Shown here one piece after another: positions 26,538-35,854 of a stretch of DNA of 52,452 nt. The notes beneath the pieces were generated by a model. The model saw nothing but the letters and a program-made list of their open reading frames with translations, searched no databases and was not told the DNA's origin. Source of the DNA: Candidatus Endonucleibacter bathymodioli (GTDB lineage: Bacteria > Pseudomonadota > Gammaproteobacteria > Pseudomonadales > Endozoicomonadaceae). How positions within the stretch are numbered: the first letter of the stretch is position 1; each line of letters opens with the position of its first letter. The stretch spans positions 1 through 52,452 of the forward strand of contig JASXSV010000023.1 in the NCBI GenBank assembly GCA_030674915.1, written 5' to 3'. A program made the position numbers and the translations under genes.

Positions 26538-28463
26538 TTACAGTATAACGCATCCTGTCTCTTTTAAACCGACTAAAGACTTTAAGTAATTAGTCCCTAA
26601 CTTGATTAAGCTTTTTGAACAAGTGGGTGTGGTGGGTGAGAGTAAGGGTGGGAGTGGGAGTGATGGTGGTTCTACAGCTTCAAGCTCAAAGACTTTGATT
26701 ATAATACCATCTTCGATGGATAGCACATAGTGACCATCGGGGCTGATGATGGCCTTATGGATACTCTTCTCGGAAACAGTAGCATAGGCTTTTGTTCGCC
26801 ACTGCCAACCTACCTCACTCTTACTACACACCTTGATCATTCCATTAGCACAGGCCATCACCATAGTAGAGCCATCGCCGCTAACGACGAACGAGTTAAC
26901 ATAGCCATCACCGGAAGAAGGAATATTGTCTTCTACCAACTCCCCATTCATACTCAAGCTCCAGACTCTAGAGGTCATTATATCCAAAAAAGAGATATTA
27001 ATATGAGTGCCATCTGGGCTGAAAGTAACTACGCGAACAAATGCTTCGTCCGTATTGATGGCTTTTTTCTCTATCCACTCACCGTCTCCATTCTGACTAC
27101 AGATTATGATGTTCTGATCATCACAAATCACCACTAAATGGCAACAATCCTTACTGAATTCCATTGTATCGACTGACCTATAGCTAGTGCTAAATTTTTC
27201 TATACACTCCTCATTATCCGAATCTTGTTTATCGCGTAAAATGTCCTTTCCTTTCAATCCCCCATCCGTCCCTAGGCTCCAGATTTTGGCTAGAGTTCCA
27301 CCACCAGTAGTAGCTATATGGAGGCCGTCGGCGTTGGTGCCGACTGCGTAAACTGGGTTTTCTTCGGTAAATATGTATTTTCCTATCCATTCCCCATCCG
27401 CCCTTAGTCTCAATACAGCAGCCACGTTCTTATTATTTCCCACACTGATATTGGACACCATATAAAGGTCATCATTCCAGCTGGTAGGAGGGAGGAATAT
27501 TTTATGACATGGTGGAGTACTGACTTTGCTCACTACCCAACTTCCGTTCTGCTCAAGGTTCAAGATTAAAACAGGCTTATCACCATCGGAGACCACCAAA
27601 TAGAGGCTATCGTCGGTAAAGTAGACCGACACACCAGTAAAGAAGGCCGACAAACTATCTATTCTAGTCGTTAAGTCCCCTATCCAAACCCCATGCTCAC
27701 TGAGATTCCAGACTCCAACATGATTCCCATGCCAGACTACTAGATGGCGGCTATCTGGGCTGAAGGCGGATTGCACCTCAAGATTAATGATGCCGCTTTC
27801 TGTCCATTTATTATCAATCCCGAGACTATATATTTTGATACCTTTAGAGCTAAGAGTGACTATCATATGGTGGCTATCTAAGCTGAAGCAGACGGATAAA
27901 ACAGTATCATCTATGAAAATGGTTCTTTCTTCTCTCCATTTCCCATCCTCATTAACCAAGATTATGATAGTGTCATCACAACCAGTGATTACAAGGTAAC
28001 GACTATCTTCGCTAAAGCAACCAAAGGAGTCAGTATTATTACAGTGAACACCGACCTTTTGAACTAGCTTGAATTTGAGTACTTCACGAGGCTGGAATAC
28101 CTCATGCCTACTAACTGTGTAATATGAAATAAGGATATCCCTTATCTCTTTATTGTTCGTCACCTCACTTATACTAGCTATAAATTTTTCCCTATTACTT
28201 GTTATTATATCATTTTTGAATATATCCCTTTCATTGATAGAAAGGTTTGACAACCATTCGCTCAGCATGATTTCCTTGTCACTTAGAAACGCATCTAACT
28301 CCTCACTATTTTCTGAAATACTATCAAGGTTAGACTGTTGAAAGCTCTCTCTCACCGTTTCATCTATTGTTAGCTCAGAACTATCTTTAGGTAAGACACC
28401 CAAGGAATGTATACTTGTACCACTCAGAACTATTGATAGCGTCACAATAAATAGTTTGACCAT
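26538..28463 (-). CDS. secreted WD40-like beta-propeller protein (copy a), C-terminal CVIL
   Basis: This is the first of eight paralogues. From the ATG at 28463 the protein has about 641 residues: a Sec signal peptide MVKLFIVTLSIVLSGTSIHS, a variable linker to about residue 140, then roughly ten repeats of about 45 residues with the pattern FSPDSRHLVV...IWSLG.DG.W.E. It has a proline-rich stretch (PPSLPLPPLLSPTTPT) and ends LKSLVGLKETGCVIL, a CaaX-like end. A longer frame to 28487 uses codons from the inverted repeat of an inserted IS5 element and is not native. That insertion sits 9 bp before the ATG, so the gene has lost its own leader and promoter. The propeller and signal are seen directly; secretion and host role are inferred. 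Confidence 0.8.
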   Translation of the reverse strand: MVKLFIVTLSIVLSGTSIHSLGVLPKDSSELTIDETVRESFQQSNLDSISENSEELDAFLSDKEIMLSEWLSNLSINERDIFKNDIITSNREKFIASISEVTNNKEIRDILISYYTVSRHEVFQPREVLKFKLVQKVGVHCNNTDSFGCFSEDSRYLVITGCDDTIIILVNEDGKWREERTIFIDDTVLSVCFSLDSHHMIVTLSSKGIKIYSLGIDNKWTESGIINLEVQSAFSPDSRHLVVWHGNHVGVWNLSEHGVWIGDLTTRIDSLSAFFTGVSVYFTDDSLYLVVSDGDKPVLILNLEQNGSWVVSKVSTPPCHKIFLPPTSWNDDLYMVSNISVGNNKNVAAVLRLRADGEWIGKYIFTEENPVYAVGTNADGLHIATTGGGTLAKIWSLGTDGGLKGKDILRDKQDSDNEECIEKFSTSYRSVDTMEFSKDCCHLVVICDDQNIIICSQNGDGEWIEKKAINTDEAFVRVVTFSPDGTHINISFLDIMTSRVWSLSMNGELVEDNIPSSGDGYVNSFVVSGDGSTMVMACANGMIKVCSKSEVGWQWRTKAYATVSEKSIHKAIISPDGHYVLSIEDGIIIKVFELEAVEPPSLPLPPLLSPTTPTCSKSLIKLGTNYLKSLVGLKETGCVIL

Positions 28464-28545
28464 TCTATTAACCCGAGACCTTTGCACGATAACGCTGCAT
28501 AAGCCCCACTATTAATTAAATCGTATTTTTTGAGGATAAAGCCTC

Positions 28546-29626
28546 GCGGATTTTAGTCATAAGTGCGCCATATTGAAAAAGTTGAGCCAGAGGTACACTC
28601 ACGGTTCGACCAAAAACCAATGTGAGACCACTTATGAATAAGCGTTATACCCACCTGACCCAAGAAGAAAGATACCAGATTTGGTCAGAGAAAAAAGCAG
28701 GAGTTTCAAATGAAATTATCGCCCAAGACTTAGGGCGTGATTTGAGTACCGTTAAAAGAGAGTTGGCTAGAAATACAGGGGCTAGAGGTTATCGCCCGAA
28801 GCAAGCACATAATTTTGCGCAGGAACGTCATCAACAGAAACCAAAAGCGACCAAGATGGTAGCTGAACTGAAAGATAAAATTACTGACAGACTAAGTAAG
28901 CAGTGGAGCCCTGAGCAAATACAAGGACGCCTTAAACGAGATAATCAACCTTCTGTATGTCCCTCTACGATTTACCAGTTTATTCGAGAGGACAAAGCTG
29001 AGGGTGGTTGCTTGTATCAACATCTTCGGCACAAGAAGTATAAGCAAAGAACAGGAAAGCCCGATGCACGAGGCCAGATCCGAAACCGTGTTAGCATTGA
29101 TGATCGACCTGGAATTGTGGATCAAAAAATACGTTTAGGCGATTGGGAAGCAGACACTGTAATTGGCAAAAGACACAAGGGTGTACTGGTTACATTAACG
29201 GAAAGAGTGAGTAAATTAAATTTGGTAAAACGTGTTCCTTCAAAGCACGCTGACGTGGTGACGAAAGCAATTATAACGATGCTCAAGCCTTACCAATCAG
29301 ACTTACTCACGATCACATTTGATAACGGAAAGGAGTTTGCCTTTCATGAAAAAATCAAGAAAAAGCTTAACGTAGATACCTATTTTGCTCACCCTTACTC
29401 CTCGTGGGAACGAGGTTTGAATGAAAATCATAATGGCTTGGTAAGACAATATTTGCCCAAAAGCCAATCTTTGGATAATGTCACTGACAAAGAAATTTTA
29501 GATATACAAAACCGACTAAACCAAAGACCAAGAAAACTGTTAGACTTTAAAACACCTGATGAGATTTATAGTGAAATGGCGTTAGCTGCATAAATTTTAA
29601 GGGCGCACTTATGACTAAAATCCGCG
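28546..29626 (+). mobile_element. IS30-family insertion sequence, copy 1
   Basis: The 1081-bp element has perfect 25-bp inverted ends (28546-28570 and 29602-29626; core GGATTTTAGTCATAAGTG). It is nearly identical to the copy at 48254-49335, which shows recent transposition. It lies inside the IS5 element. No short target duplication is visible at its edges, and several hundred bases of the IS5 transposase are missing at the junction, so its arrival involved a deletion. Confidence 0.9.
28634..29593 (+). CDS. IS30-family transposase, copy 1
   Basis: The transposase of about 319 residues starts at MNKRYTHLTQEERYQIWSEK, with an N-terminal helix-turn-helix (AGVSNEIIAQDLGRDLSTVK). The DDE catalytic core follows: first Asp in LGDWEADTVIGKRHKG, second in TFDNGKEFAFHEK, Glu in YSSWERGLNENHNG. 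The ending LNQRPRKLLDFKTPDEIYSE is typical of IS30. An ATG four codons upstream (28622) is an alternative start. The gene looks intact and is likely functional. Confidence 0.93.
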   Translation: MNKRYTHLTQEERYQIWSEKKAGVSNEIIAQDLGRDLSTVKRELARNTGARGYRPKQAHNFAQERHQQKPKATKMVAELKDKITDRLSKQWSPEQIQGRLKRDNQPSVCPSTIYQFIREDKAEGGCLYQHLRHKKYKQRTGKPDARGQIRNRVSIDDRPGIVDQKIRLGDWEADTVIGKRHKGVLVTLTERVSKLNLVKRVPSKHADVVTKAIITMLKPYQSDLLTITFDNGKEFAFHEKIKKKLNVDTYFAHPYSSWERGLNENHNGLVRQYLPKSQSLDNVTDKEILDIQNRLNQRPRKLLDFKTPDEIYSEMALAA

Positions 29627-30460
29627 TTCTGTTATCAATATTTCTATCATCCAGCCATTCACTGTGCTTCTTGCTGGAATAGGCACTATCCGCATAAACA
29701 GACGACTCTTCACCATCTAATAGCTCAGTGAAACAATTTGAATCGTGAATATTTCCTGCTGTGTAACCGATCGATTTTATCAACCCATCCTCATCGACAT
29801 TTATGTGCGCTTTATAGCCGTAGGTACTTTTACTCTTCCCGTCAGAACCTGCTTTCACGTTCCACTTCGCGTCAGGATCCTGTGTTGAGTGCTTGTCTTT
29901 ATCCTTATTTGGGCGACACTGTTTAGCCTCAATTACGCTAGCATCAACAATACTGATACCTCCAGATTTAATATAAAGACCTTTATCTATAAGCTGGGAA
30001 TTGATTTCTTGAAGCAACTTATCCATAAGCAACAACTTATCGAGCGTCTGTCTAAATCGCCAAAAAGTACTGTGGTCCGGCACTGACTCTGAAATGTCGA
30101 GCGCAATAAATCGACGAAATAAAAGATCGCGAGCAAGTTGTTTCTCTAGGGCCGAATCGCTTAATTTATACCAACTTTGCAGCAGCAGTGCCTTAAACAT
30201 CATCAGTGGAGGCCATGCCTTTTCGCCTCGAGAACTTGAATGTATATCTTTCAGATGATGCTCTAAGCGATCCCAATCAATGAGTTCATGGACAGAGTCG
30301 AGTTCTTTCACTGCATCGTGATCAATCAGCATTGAATCTGCTAGACTGCGTTGTTTCAGATTTTTCCAAGCCATGATTTCACCGAAAGGCATTGATTGTT
30401 CAAGGATTATTATACCTAATTTTCAGTTGTTTAGCGAGACTCGTGCAAAGGTCTCAACCC

Positions 30461-31128
30461 AATTAAAATAACGCAATATTATACGCCATTCGCCTTGAAA
30501 TATTAACTGTTTCAGCTTTTTTTGTTCATTGAACTAGAATAATGCAGAAAGGTGACTAAAGTTCTCAGTAACATTATTTACTAAACTCACAAACCTAGAA
30601 ATAATTATTTAAATGTGAAAAAATAGTTTTCATATGTTTGACCATGTTAAGCCTGTTTTGTGCCCAGCTTAGCGCAACGCAACTACAATCATTGTTTATG
30701 ATAGCCCTACATTTATGATCAAAGCAGCAAATGAGAAATATATGAGGTAATAGCAAAAACACAAGCTAAAATTCTCTTCCAGATAAGTAATGCAGTAAAA
30801 TGCCAGAGTGTATTGCCAGATCGCACGAAAATATTTTCTACTGAAAAGTACAGGTAATGACTTCCATTCCTTTTACCGTTAACCTGTATACACCCACTCT
30901 CCTTGAAAGTGTGAGGTTTTTGACTACTCATACTCCTTCCAATCTTCTAATACTCGTAGACTCATGGGAGCTTTGCTAGTTTATCACCTATTCACACCCT
31001 CAAGGTATCCAGTATAAAAATGCATTACAGTGTAACGCATCCTATGTCTTTTAATCCCACTAAATACTTTAATGCATGAATTATTAAGCCGGTTAAGGAC
31101 GTTAAAATAATGCCTGTATTTGCTCTTT
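30461..31128 (+). repeat. intergenic duplication unit between propeller genes a and b
   Basis: From about 30540 the segment matches the 3' end of the small gene at 25.8 kb and its downstream DNA (GTGACTAAAGTTCTCAGTAA, ATTATTTACTAAACTCACAA), interrupted by about 160 bp of unrelated sequence. The palindromic repeat follows at about 30890-31020 (CTCCTTGAAAGTGTGAGG ... ATGGGAGCTTTGCTAG ... TATTCACACCCTCAAGG). The last 110 bp are the out-of-frame former C-terminal tail of gene b, whose reading ends GCVTL. Confidence 0.7.
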
Positions 31129-33066
31129 TTAATCAGGGGTTGGTAAACTGGGTAGATTCACTTCGTCAAGTGCAAAGACTGTGGTTACATGCCCATCACC
31201 AATGGATGCCACATAGCGACTATCGGGGCTGAAAATGACCATATGGGAACCAGTTACACAGTCTTTTTTTCCTCTCCACTGCTCGCCTTGCCCTTCCTCA
31301 CCCCAAATTTTGACATTGCCATTAGCACAAGCCATCACCATATTAGAGCCATCTTCGCTAAAAGCGATCGAGTTAATGCCTCCATCATTGGAAGAAAAAA
31401 TATTTTTTTCTTCCAATTCCCCATTTTCCCCCAGCTTCCAGATTGTAAAGGTAGTTTTTCCATTGCAATCTATTAAAGAGGTAATAATCATATGAGTGCT
31501 ATCGGTGCTGAAGGTAAATGACTGGATAGATCTTTCCTCCTCAATGATTACTTCATCTAGCCACCCCCCGCCTTCATTCTGACTACAGAGTATGATCCTA
31601 TCATCAGACAATATGGCCATATGCCGACCATCATTGCTGAATTTAGCTTGATCTATTTTCCTATCTAGATTGCTGGAGTCGCCTATATCCTCCGCATTAA
31701 CGACATCTTTTTTATCTCTCAAAATGTCTTTTCCTTCGAATACCCCATTCGCCCCTAGGCTCCAGATTTTAGCTAGAGATTTAACATAACTATGATAATC
31801 CTTAGTCACTATATGGATGCCGTCGACGCTAGCGCCGACTGCGTAAATTACTTTTGCTGGAAACATGGCTTTTCCCATCCATTTGCCGTCCGTCCCCAGG
31901 CGAAATATAGTAGCACTCCCAGTACGGTCAGTGGCTACCATATAGAGGTCATCATTACCGATAGTAGCCACTAAGAGAGTGTCTTTACCATCAGCTGGAA
32001 TACTGTAGAGCTGCTTCCAATGCTTGCTTTCAAGACGCAAGACTATATTAGGCTTATTATGACAGGTGATTATCAGATAGGAGTTATTGATGGTAAAGTA
32101 GGCAGATGTAACAATAATATTGTCATCATACTTGTCGTAGAACATACATGCGTTGTCGTGGTTAGACACACGTGCGTTCTCTAGCACCCTATCCTCCCTA
32201 ACGGTCATGGTTTGAATAAATCTATTATTATAAATTACTATATGGCGGCTATTTGGGCTGAGGGCGGCTCGCATACAGCTATAACTAGTGGATATATTTC
32301 CCCATTTATTGTCCGTCCCGAGACTATATATTATAGCACCACAAACATTAAAATTGACTACCATATGACGGCTATCGTGGCTAAAGCAGGCTGATAAGAC
32401 AGCATCATCATTGGAAATGGTTATTTCTTCGCTCCATTTCCCATCCTTATTAGCCCATATCATGATGGCTTTATCCTTACCGCTAGATAGCAGATAACGG
32501 CTATCTTTGCTGAAACTGAGAAAGTAATTATCCTCATTACAGTGATAACCAACCGGTTCAACTAGCCTAGACGTGTGGCCCTCCCTATACTTAGCTGTCT
32601 CATGATCAACCCTCAGGCTATTATCTACAGTATATGGATAACTGATAGAATTTCTTAACAGCTTCTTTCCCATATAACCACCTCGCAAAACGTTACATTT
32701 AGCGCCATAATTGGTCGCCATCGTACTATTTTTCAATGCATCCACTTCCTTGGACCCAGCTGTTATTACAAACAACTCTTTCCCCAGGACTTCAGTGTCA
32801 ACTTGATCGTCATGAAATTCATCACCATTTTCTGAAATACTATCAGGCTTAGGACGTTGACAGTATTCCACATCTGTCTTATCAGGCACGGCACTGCCAG
32901 CTATAACCTTATCCAATGAAAGATTTTCAAACAGTTGAGAACATTCCTTATCTACTCCATCAGCTTTCAGATCCTGAGTCTTTTTCGGCAAGCCACCCAA
33001 GGAAGGCATACTTGCACCACTTAAAACTATTGTTATCGTAACAATAAAGAGTCTAATCATTTTCAT
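31129..33066 (-). CDS. secreted WD40-like beta-propeller protein (copy b), tail lost by frameshift
   Basis: The 645-residue protein starts MKMIRLFIVTITIVLSGASM (signal peptide, likely cleaved near SGA/SM). An acidic, cysteine-containing linker runs to about residue 175, then about ten propeller repeats such as FSKDSRYLLSSGKDKAIMIW. It ends abruptly at LPSLPTPD. The DNA beyond still encodes the family tail in another frame (TGIILTSLTGLIIHALKYLV, then GLKDIGCVTL), so a small indel removed about 40 residues, including the CaaX-like end. The conserved leader TTTAAAGAAGTATTA precedes the ATG. The propeller itself is uninterrupted, so the protein may still fold. Confidence 0.78.
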   Translation of the reverse strand: MKMIRLFIVTITIVLSGASMPSLGGLPKKTQDLKADGVDKECSQLFENLSLDKVIAGSAVPDKTDVEYCQRPKPDSISENGDEFHDDQVDTEVLGKELFVITAGSKEVDALKNSTMATNYGAKCNVLRGGYMGKKLLRNSISYPYTVDNSLRVDHETAKYREGHTSRLVEPVGYHCNEDNYFLSFSKDSRYLLSSGKDKAIMIWANKDGKWSEEITISNDDAVLSACFSHDSRHMVVNFNVCGAIIYSLGTDNKWGNISTSYSCMRAALSPNSRHIVIYNNRFIQTMTVREDRVLENARVSNHDNACMFYDKYDDNIIVTSAYFTINNSYLIITCHNKPNIVLRLESKHWKQLYSIPADGKDTLLVATIGNDDLYMVATDRTGSATIFRLGTDGKWMGKAMFPAKVIYAVGASVDGIHIVTKDYHSYVKSLAKIWSLGANGVFEGKDILRDKKDVVNAEDIGDSSNLDRKIDQAKFSNDGRHMAILSDDRIILCSQNEGGGWLDEVIIEEERSIQSFTFSTDSTHMIITSLIDCNGKTTFTIWKLGENGELEEKNIFSSNDGGINSIAFSEDGSNMVMACANGNVKIWGEEGQGEQWRGKKDCVTGSHMVIFSPDSRYVASIGDGHVTTVFALDEVNLPSLPTPD

Positions 33067-33440
33067 AGTAATACTTCTTTAAAAATAAACGCAGTACTGT
33101 ACACTAATAACCATAAAAGTATTAGATATTTAAGTTAATCTGGTTTTATTCAATTACTGGAAGAGTGCAAAAAGGTGACTGAAGTTCTCGTAAAATTATT
33201 TACCAGATAAATGCTGCAGTAAAGTATCAGAGTTATTACAAAAATATATTCTAACTTAAAAGCACGGGGGATTACTTTCACTCCTTTTGCCGTTAACCCG
33301 TATCTATACCCAATCTACTTGAAAGAGTGAAGCAGTTGACTGCACTCACTCATCCGAATCACCTACTGATTCTAAAGTCATGAGATCTTTGTCGTTTGTC
33401 GCCTACTCACACCTTCCACAGTAGCAGGTATAAAAGTATA
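33067..33440 (+). repeat. intergenic duplication unit between propeller genes b and c
   Basis: It contains the gene b leader/promoter region (33067-33160), then from about 33164 the decayed 3' end of the 25.8-kb gene (GTGACTGAAGTTCTCGTAAA, ATTATTTACC, GATAAATGCTGCAGTAAAG). The palindromic repeat follows at about 33300-33435 (CTTGAAAGAGTGAAGC ... CACTCACTCATCCGAATCAC ... CACACCTTCCACAG). No gene is present. Confidence 0.72.
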
Positions 33441-35426
33441 TTACAGTATAACGCACCTCATGTCTTTGAAGCCGACTAAGGACTTAAAGTGATTAATCAT
33501 TGTATTTTTTAATCTTTTTGAGCCGATGGGTACGGCTGGTTCTGCAGCTTGAGAATCAAAGACCTCTATTAAGCTTTTTGAGCATTGAGGCAAACCGTAT
33601 AGATTCACACCATCAAGCCCAAATAATTTAACTACATGCCCACCACCGATAGATGCCACATAGCGACTATCGGGGCTGAAGATGACCATATCGACACTAG
33701 AACCAGTAACACAGTCTTTTGCTCGCCACTGCTCGCCTCCCGCCTTCTCACCCCAAATCTTGATATTTCCATTAGCATATGCCATCACCTTATTACAGCC
33801 ATCGTCGCTAAAAGAGATCGAGCTAACGCGGTCATCATTGGAATAAGAAATATTTTCTTCTGACCATTTCCCACTCCTCCCCATCCTCCAAAGTATAAAG
33901 GTATTTTTCTCAGCGCAATCCTTTAAAGGGATAACAATCATATTAGTGCTATCGATGCTGAAGGTAAATGACCGGATAGACCTTTTCTCCTCACTGGCAA
34001 ATACCTCTATCCAATCCCCGTATTCATTCTGGCTACAGAGTATGAGCATATCATCAGACAATATGGCCACATGCCGACCATCATTGCTGAATTCCGCTTG
34101 ACAGCCCCCCCTATTTATAGTTCCGGGGTCGCCTATACACCCGTCATTATCGACATCTTTTTTATCGTTCAAAATGTCTTTTCCTATCAACACCTCTTCC
34201 TCCACTAGGCTCCAGATTTTGGCGAGAGATTTACTATTACCAAGATCATCCTTGGTCAATATATGGATGCCGTCGATGCTAGTGCCGACTGCGTAAATGA
34301 TGCTTGCGGTAAACATGGCTTTTTCTACCCATTTCCCGTCCATCTCCAAGCGAAATATAGTAACCTTTCCAGTATTTCCTTCCGCACTGGTAGCCACCAT
34401 ATAGAGATCATCGTTCCAGATCGTAGCTGTTAAAAGCGTGTCTTTACCATTAGATGGAATACTGGCTTTCCTTTCCCAACGCCCATCATTCTCACGACTA
34501 AAAACTATACGAGGCTCATTATCAACGGTGAGTATCAGATAAGAGCTATTGATGGTAAAGTAGGCAGATTCAACATCTTTATGGGTTGATTCATGCACAG
34601 CTCCTATCACCCCATCCATCCCAAGTATCAAGATTTCAATCCATTCCTTATTGTAGATTACTAGATGGCGGCTATCTGGGCTGAAGGTAGCTCCTGCAGT
34701 AACACTAATGGTACCATTTTCTTTCCATTTATCGCCTTCCCTGATATAGACTTTAACACCTACAGAAGTATGAGCTACCATATAACAGCTATCTGGGCTA
34801 AAGTAGGCGGATGAGACAGCAGCATCATTAACAATGGTTATGTCTTTTCTCCACTCCTCATCCTCATCCTCATCCTCAGTAGTCCAGATTATTAGGGTGT
34901 TATTCTTACCTGTGGTTAGCAGGTAACAGCTATCGCTGCTGAAGCTGAGCACGCAATCTTCATCATTACAGTTATAACCGCCCGATCCAACCAGCTTGGA
35001 AACGAGGCTCTCACTGGGCATGGATGTCTCATGATCAACCATTAGGGTACTATCTACAGTATATGAAGGACAGATAGTATTTCTTAACAGTTTATCTACC
35101 ACCTCATTATTTTGCACAACGTTACACTCATCTCCATTATTGGTTGCCATTGCACTGTCGTTCAATGCATTCTCTTCCTTGAACTCAAGTGTTATTGCAA
35201 GCCCATCTTTCACTAGGGCTTCAGTGTCAGCTTTAACATCTGGCATGGTACTGCAAACTGTAGGCTTCTCTAATGAAAGATTTTTAAACAATCGATAGCA
35301 TTCCCCCACTGCTTCATCATCGGTTTTCTGCTCCTGAATCTTTTTAGGCAAACCACCCAAGGAAGGCATACTTGCACCACTTAAAACTATTGCTAGCGTA
35401 ACAATAAATAGTCTGATCATTTTCAT
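33441..35426 (-). CDS. secreted WD40-like beta-propeller protein (copy c), intact with C-terminal CVIL
   Basis: This is the only fully intact member. The 661-residue protein has the signal peptide MKMIRLFIVTLAIVLSGASM, a short linker with repeated acidic and Ser/Cys motifs (GECYRLFKNLSLEKPTVCST), then about ten propeller repeats (CYLLTTGKNNTLIIWTTEDE, AYFSPDSCYMVAHTSVGVKV, and so on). It ends NHFKSLVGFKDMRCVIL, where CVIL fits a CaaX geranylgeranylation signature. An EDEDEDEE run is encoded by three TCCTCA-type hexamers at 34857-34877. The leader TTTAAAGAAGTATTATT before the ATG is shared by several paralogues. It is the reference copy for judging damage in the others. Confidence 0.82.
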   Translation of the reverse strand: MKMIRLFIVTLAIVLSGASMPSLGGLPKKIQEQKTDDEAVGECYRLFKNLSLEKPTVCSTMPDVKADTEALVKDGLAITLEFKEENALNDSAMATNNGDECNVVQNNEVVDKLLRNTICPSYTVDSTLMVDHETSMPSESLVSKLVGSGGYNCNDEDCVLSFSSDSCYLLTTGKNNTLIIWTTEDEDEDEEWRKDITIVNDAAVSSAYFSPDSCYMVAHTSVGVKVYIREGDKWKENGTISVTAGATFSPDSRHLVIYNKEWIEILILGMDGVIGAVHESTHKDVESAYFTINSSYLILTVDNEPRIVFSRENDGRWERKASIPSNGKDTLLTATIWNDDLYMVATSAEGNTGKVTIFRLEMDGKWVEKAMFTASIIYAVGTSIDGIHILTKDDLGNSKSLAKIWSLVEEEVLIGKDILNDKKDVDNDGCIGDPGTINRGGCQAEFSNDGRHVAILSDDMLILCSQNEYGDWIEVFASEEKRSIRSFTFSIDSTNMIVIPLKDCAEKNTFILWRMGRSGKWSEENISYSNDDRVSSISFSDDGCNKVMAYANGNIKIWGEKAGGEQWRAKDCVTGSSVDMVIFSPDSRYVASIGGGHVVKLFGLDGVNLYGLPQCSKSLIEVFDSQAAEPAVPIGSKRLKNTMINHFKSLVGFKDMRCVIL

Positions 35427-35854
35427 AATAATACTTCTTTAAAAATAAACGCATAACTATACACCTCTCCTCCTTAAAGCATTAGATATTTGAGCTATTT
35501 TTATTAATTATTACTGGCGAAGTGCAAAAAAGTAACTTAAGTTCTCAGTAAAATTATTTACAACTGCACAAACCTAGCAATAATACTCTTCAGGATAAAT
35601 GATGCAGTAAATTGCTAGAGTGCATTATCAAACCTCATGAAAATATTTTCTAACTAAAAAGTAAAGGGGGTTACGTTCATTCCTTTTGCCGTTAACCAGT
35701 ATCTATACCCAATCTCCGTGAAAGTGTGAGACTGTTAACTGCTCTCACTAATACAAATCAACTACTAATCTTAGACTCATGGGATCTTTGCTAGCTTGCC
35801 TCCTACGCACACCTTCCAAGGTATCAGGATAAAAGTGTATTACAGTATAACGCA
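35427..35854 (+). repeat. intergenic duplication unit between propeller genes c and d
   Basis: It has gene c's leader, then from about 35513 the decayed small-gene 3' end (GTAACTTAAGTTCTCAGTAA, GATAAATGATGCAGTAAATT), then the palindromic repeat at about 35700-35835 (CTCCGTGAAAGTGTGAGACT ... ATGGGATCTTTGCTAGC ... ACACCTTCCAAGG). Its sequence is closest to the unit before gene e. Confidence 0.72.

Larger units (their letters stand above)
28513..30374 (-). pseudogene. IS5-family transposase, split and shortened by IS30
   Basis: From the ATG at 30374 (MAWKNLKQRSLADSMLIDHD) about 250 residues are readable, including the IS5 N-terminal domain and the first catalytic block GGISIVDASVIEAKQCRPNK, YGYKAHINVDEDG and SSVYADSAYSS. 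The frame hits the IS30 end after LDDRNIDNR (29627). On the far side of IS30 only a short C-terminal piece remains (28513-28545, LYPQKIRFN then TAA). The third catalytic region with the essential Glu is lost, so the gene is inactive. Confidence 0.85.
28470..30460. mobile_element. IS5-family element with an IS30 nested inside, with 5-bp target duplication
   Basis: The element runs from 28475 to 30455 with 15-bp perfect terminal repeats: GAGACCTTTGCACGA at the left and TCGTGCAAAGGTCTC at the right. AACCC flanks both ends (28470-28474 and 30456-30460) as a target duplication. Inside lie a broken IS5 transposase gene (minus strand) and a complete IS30. The element interrupts the 5' leader of propeller gene a. 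Confidence 0.85.

Noticed and set aside
28464..28487. GTG start at 28487 for propeller gene a
   Set aside because: Those codons come from the IS5 inverted repeat; paralogues align from the ATG at 28463.
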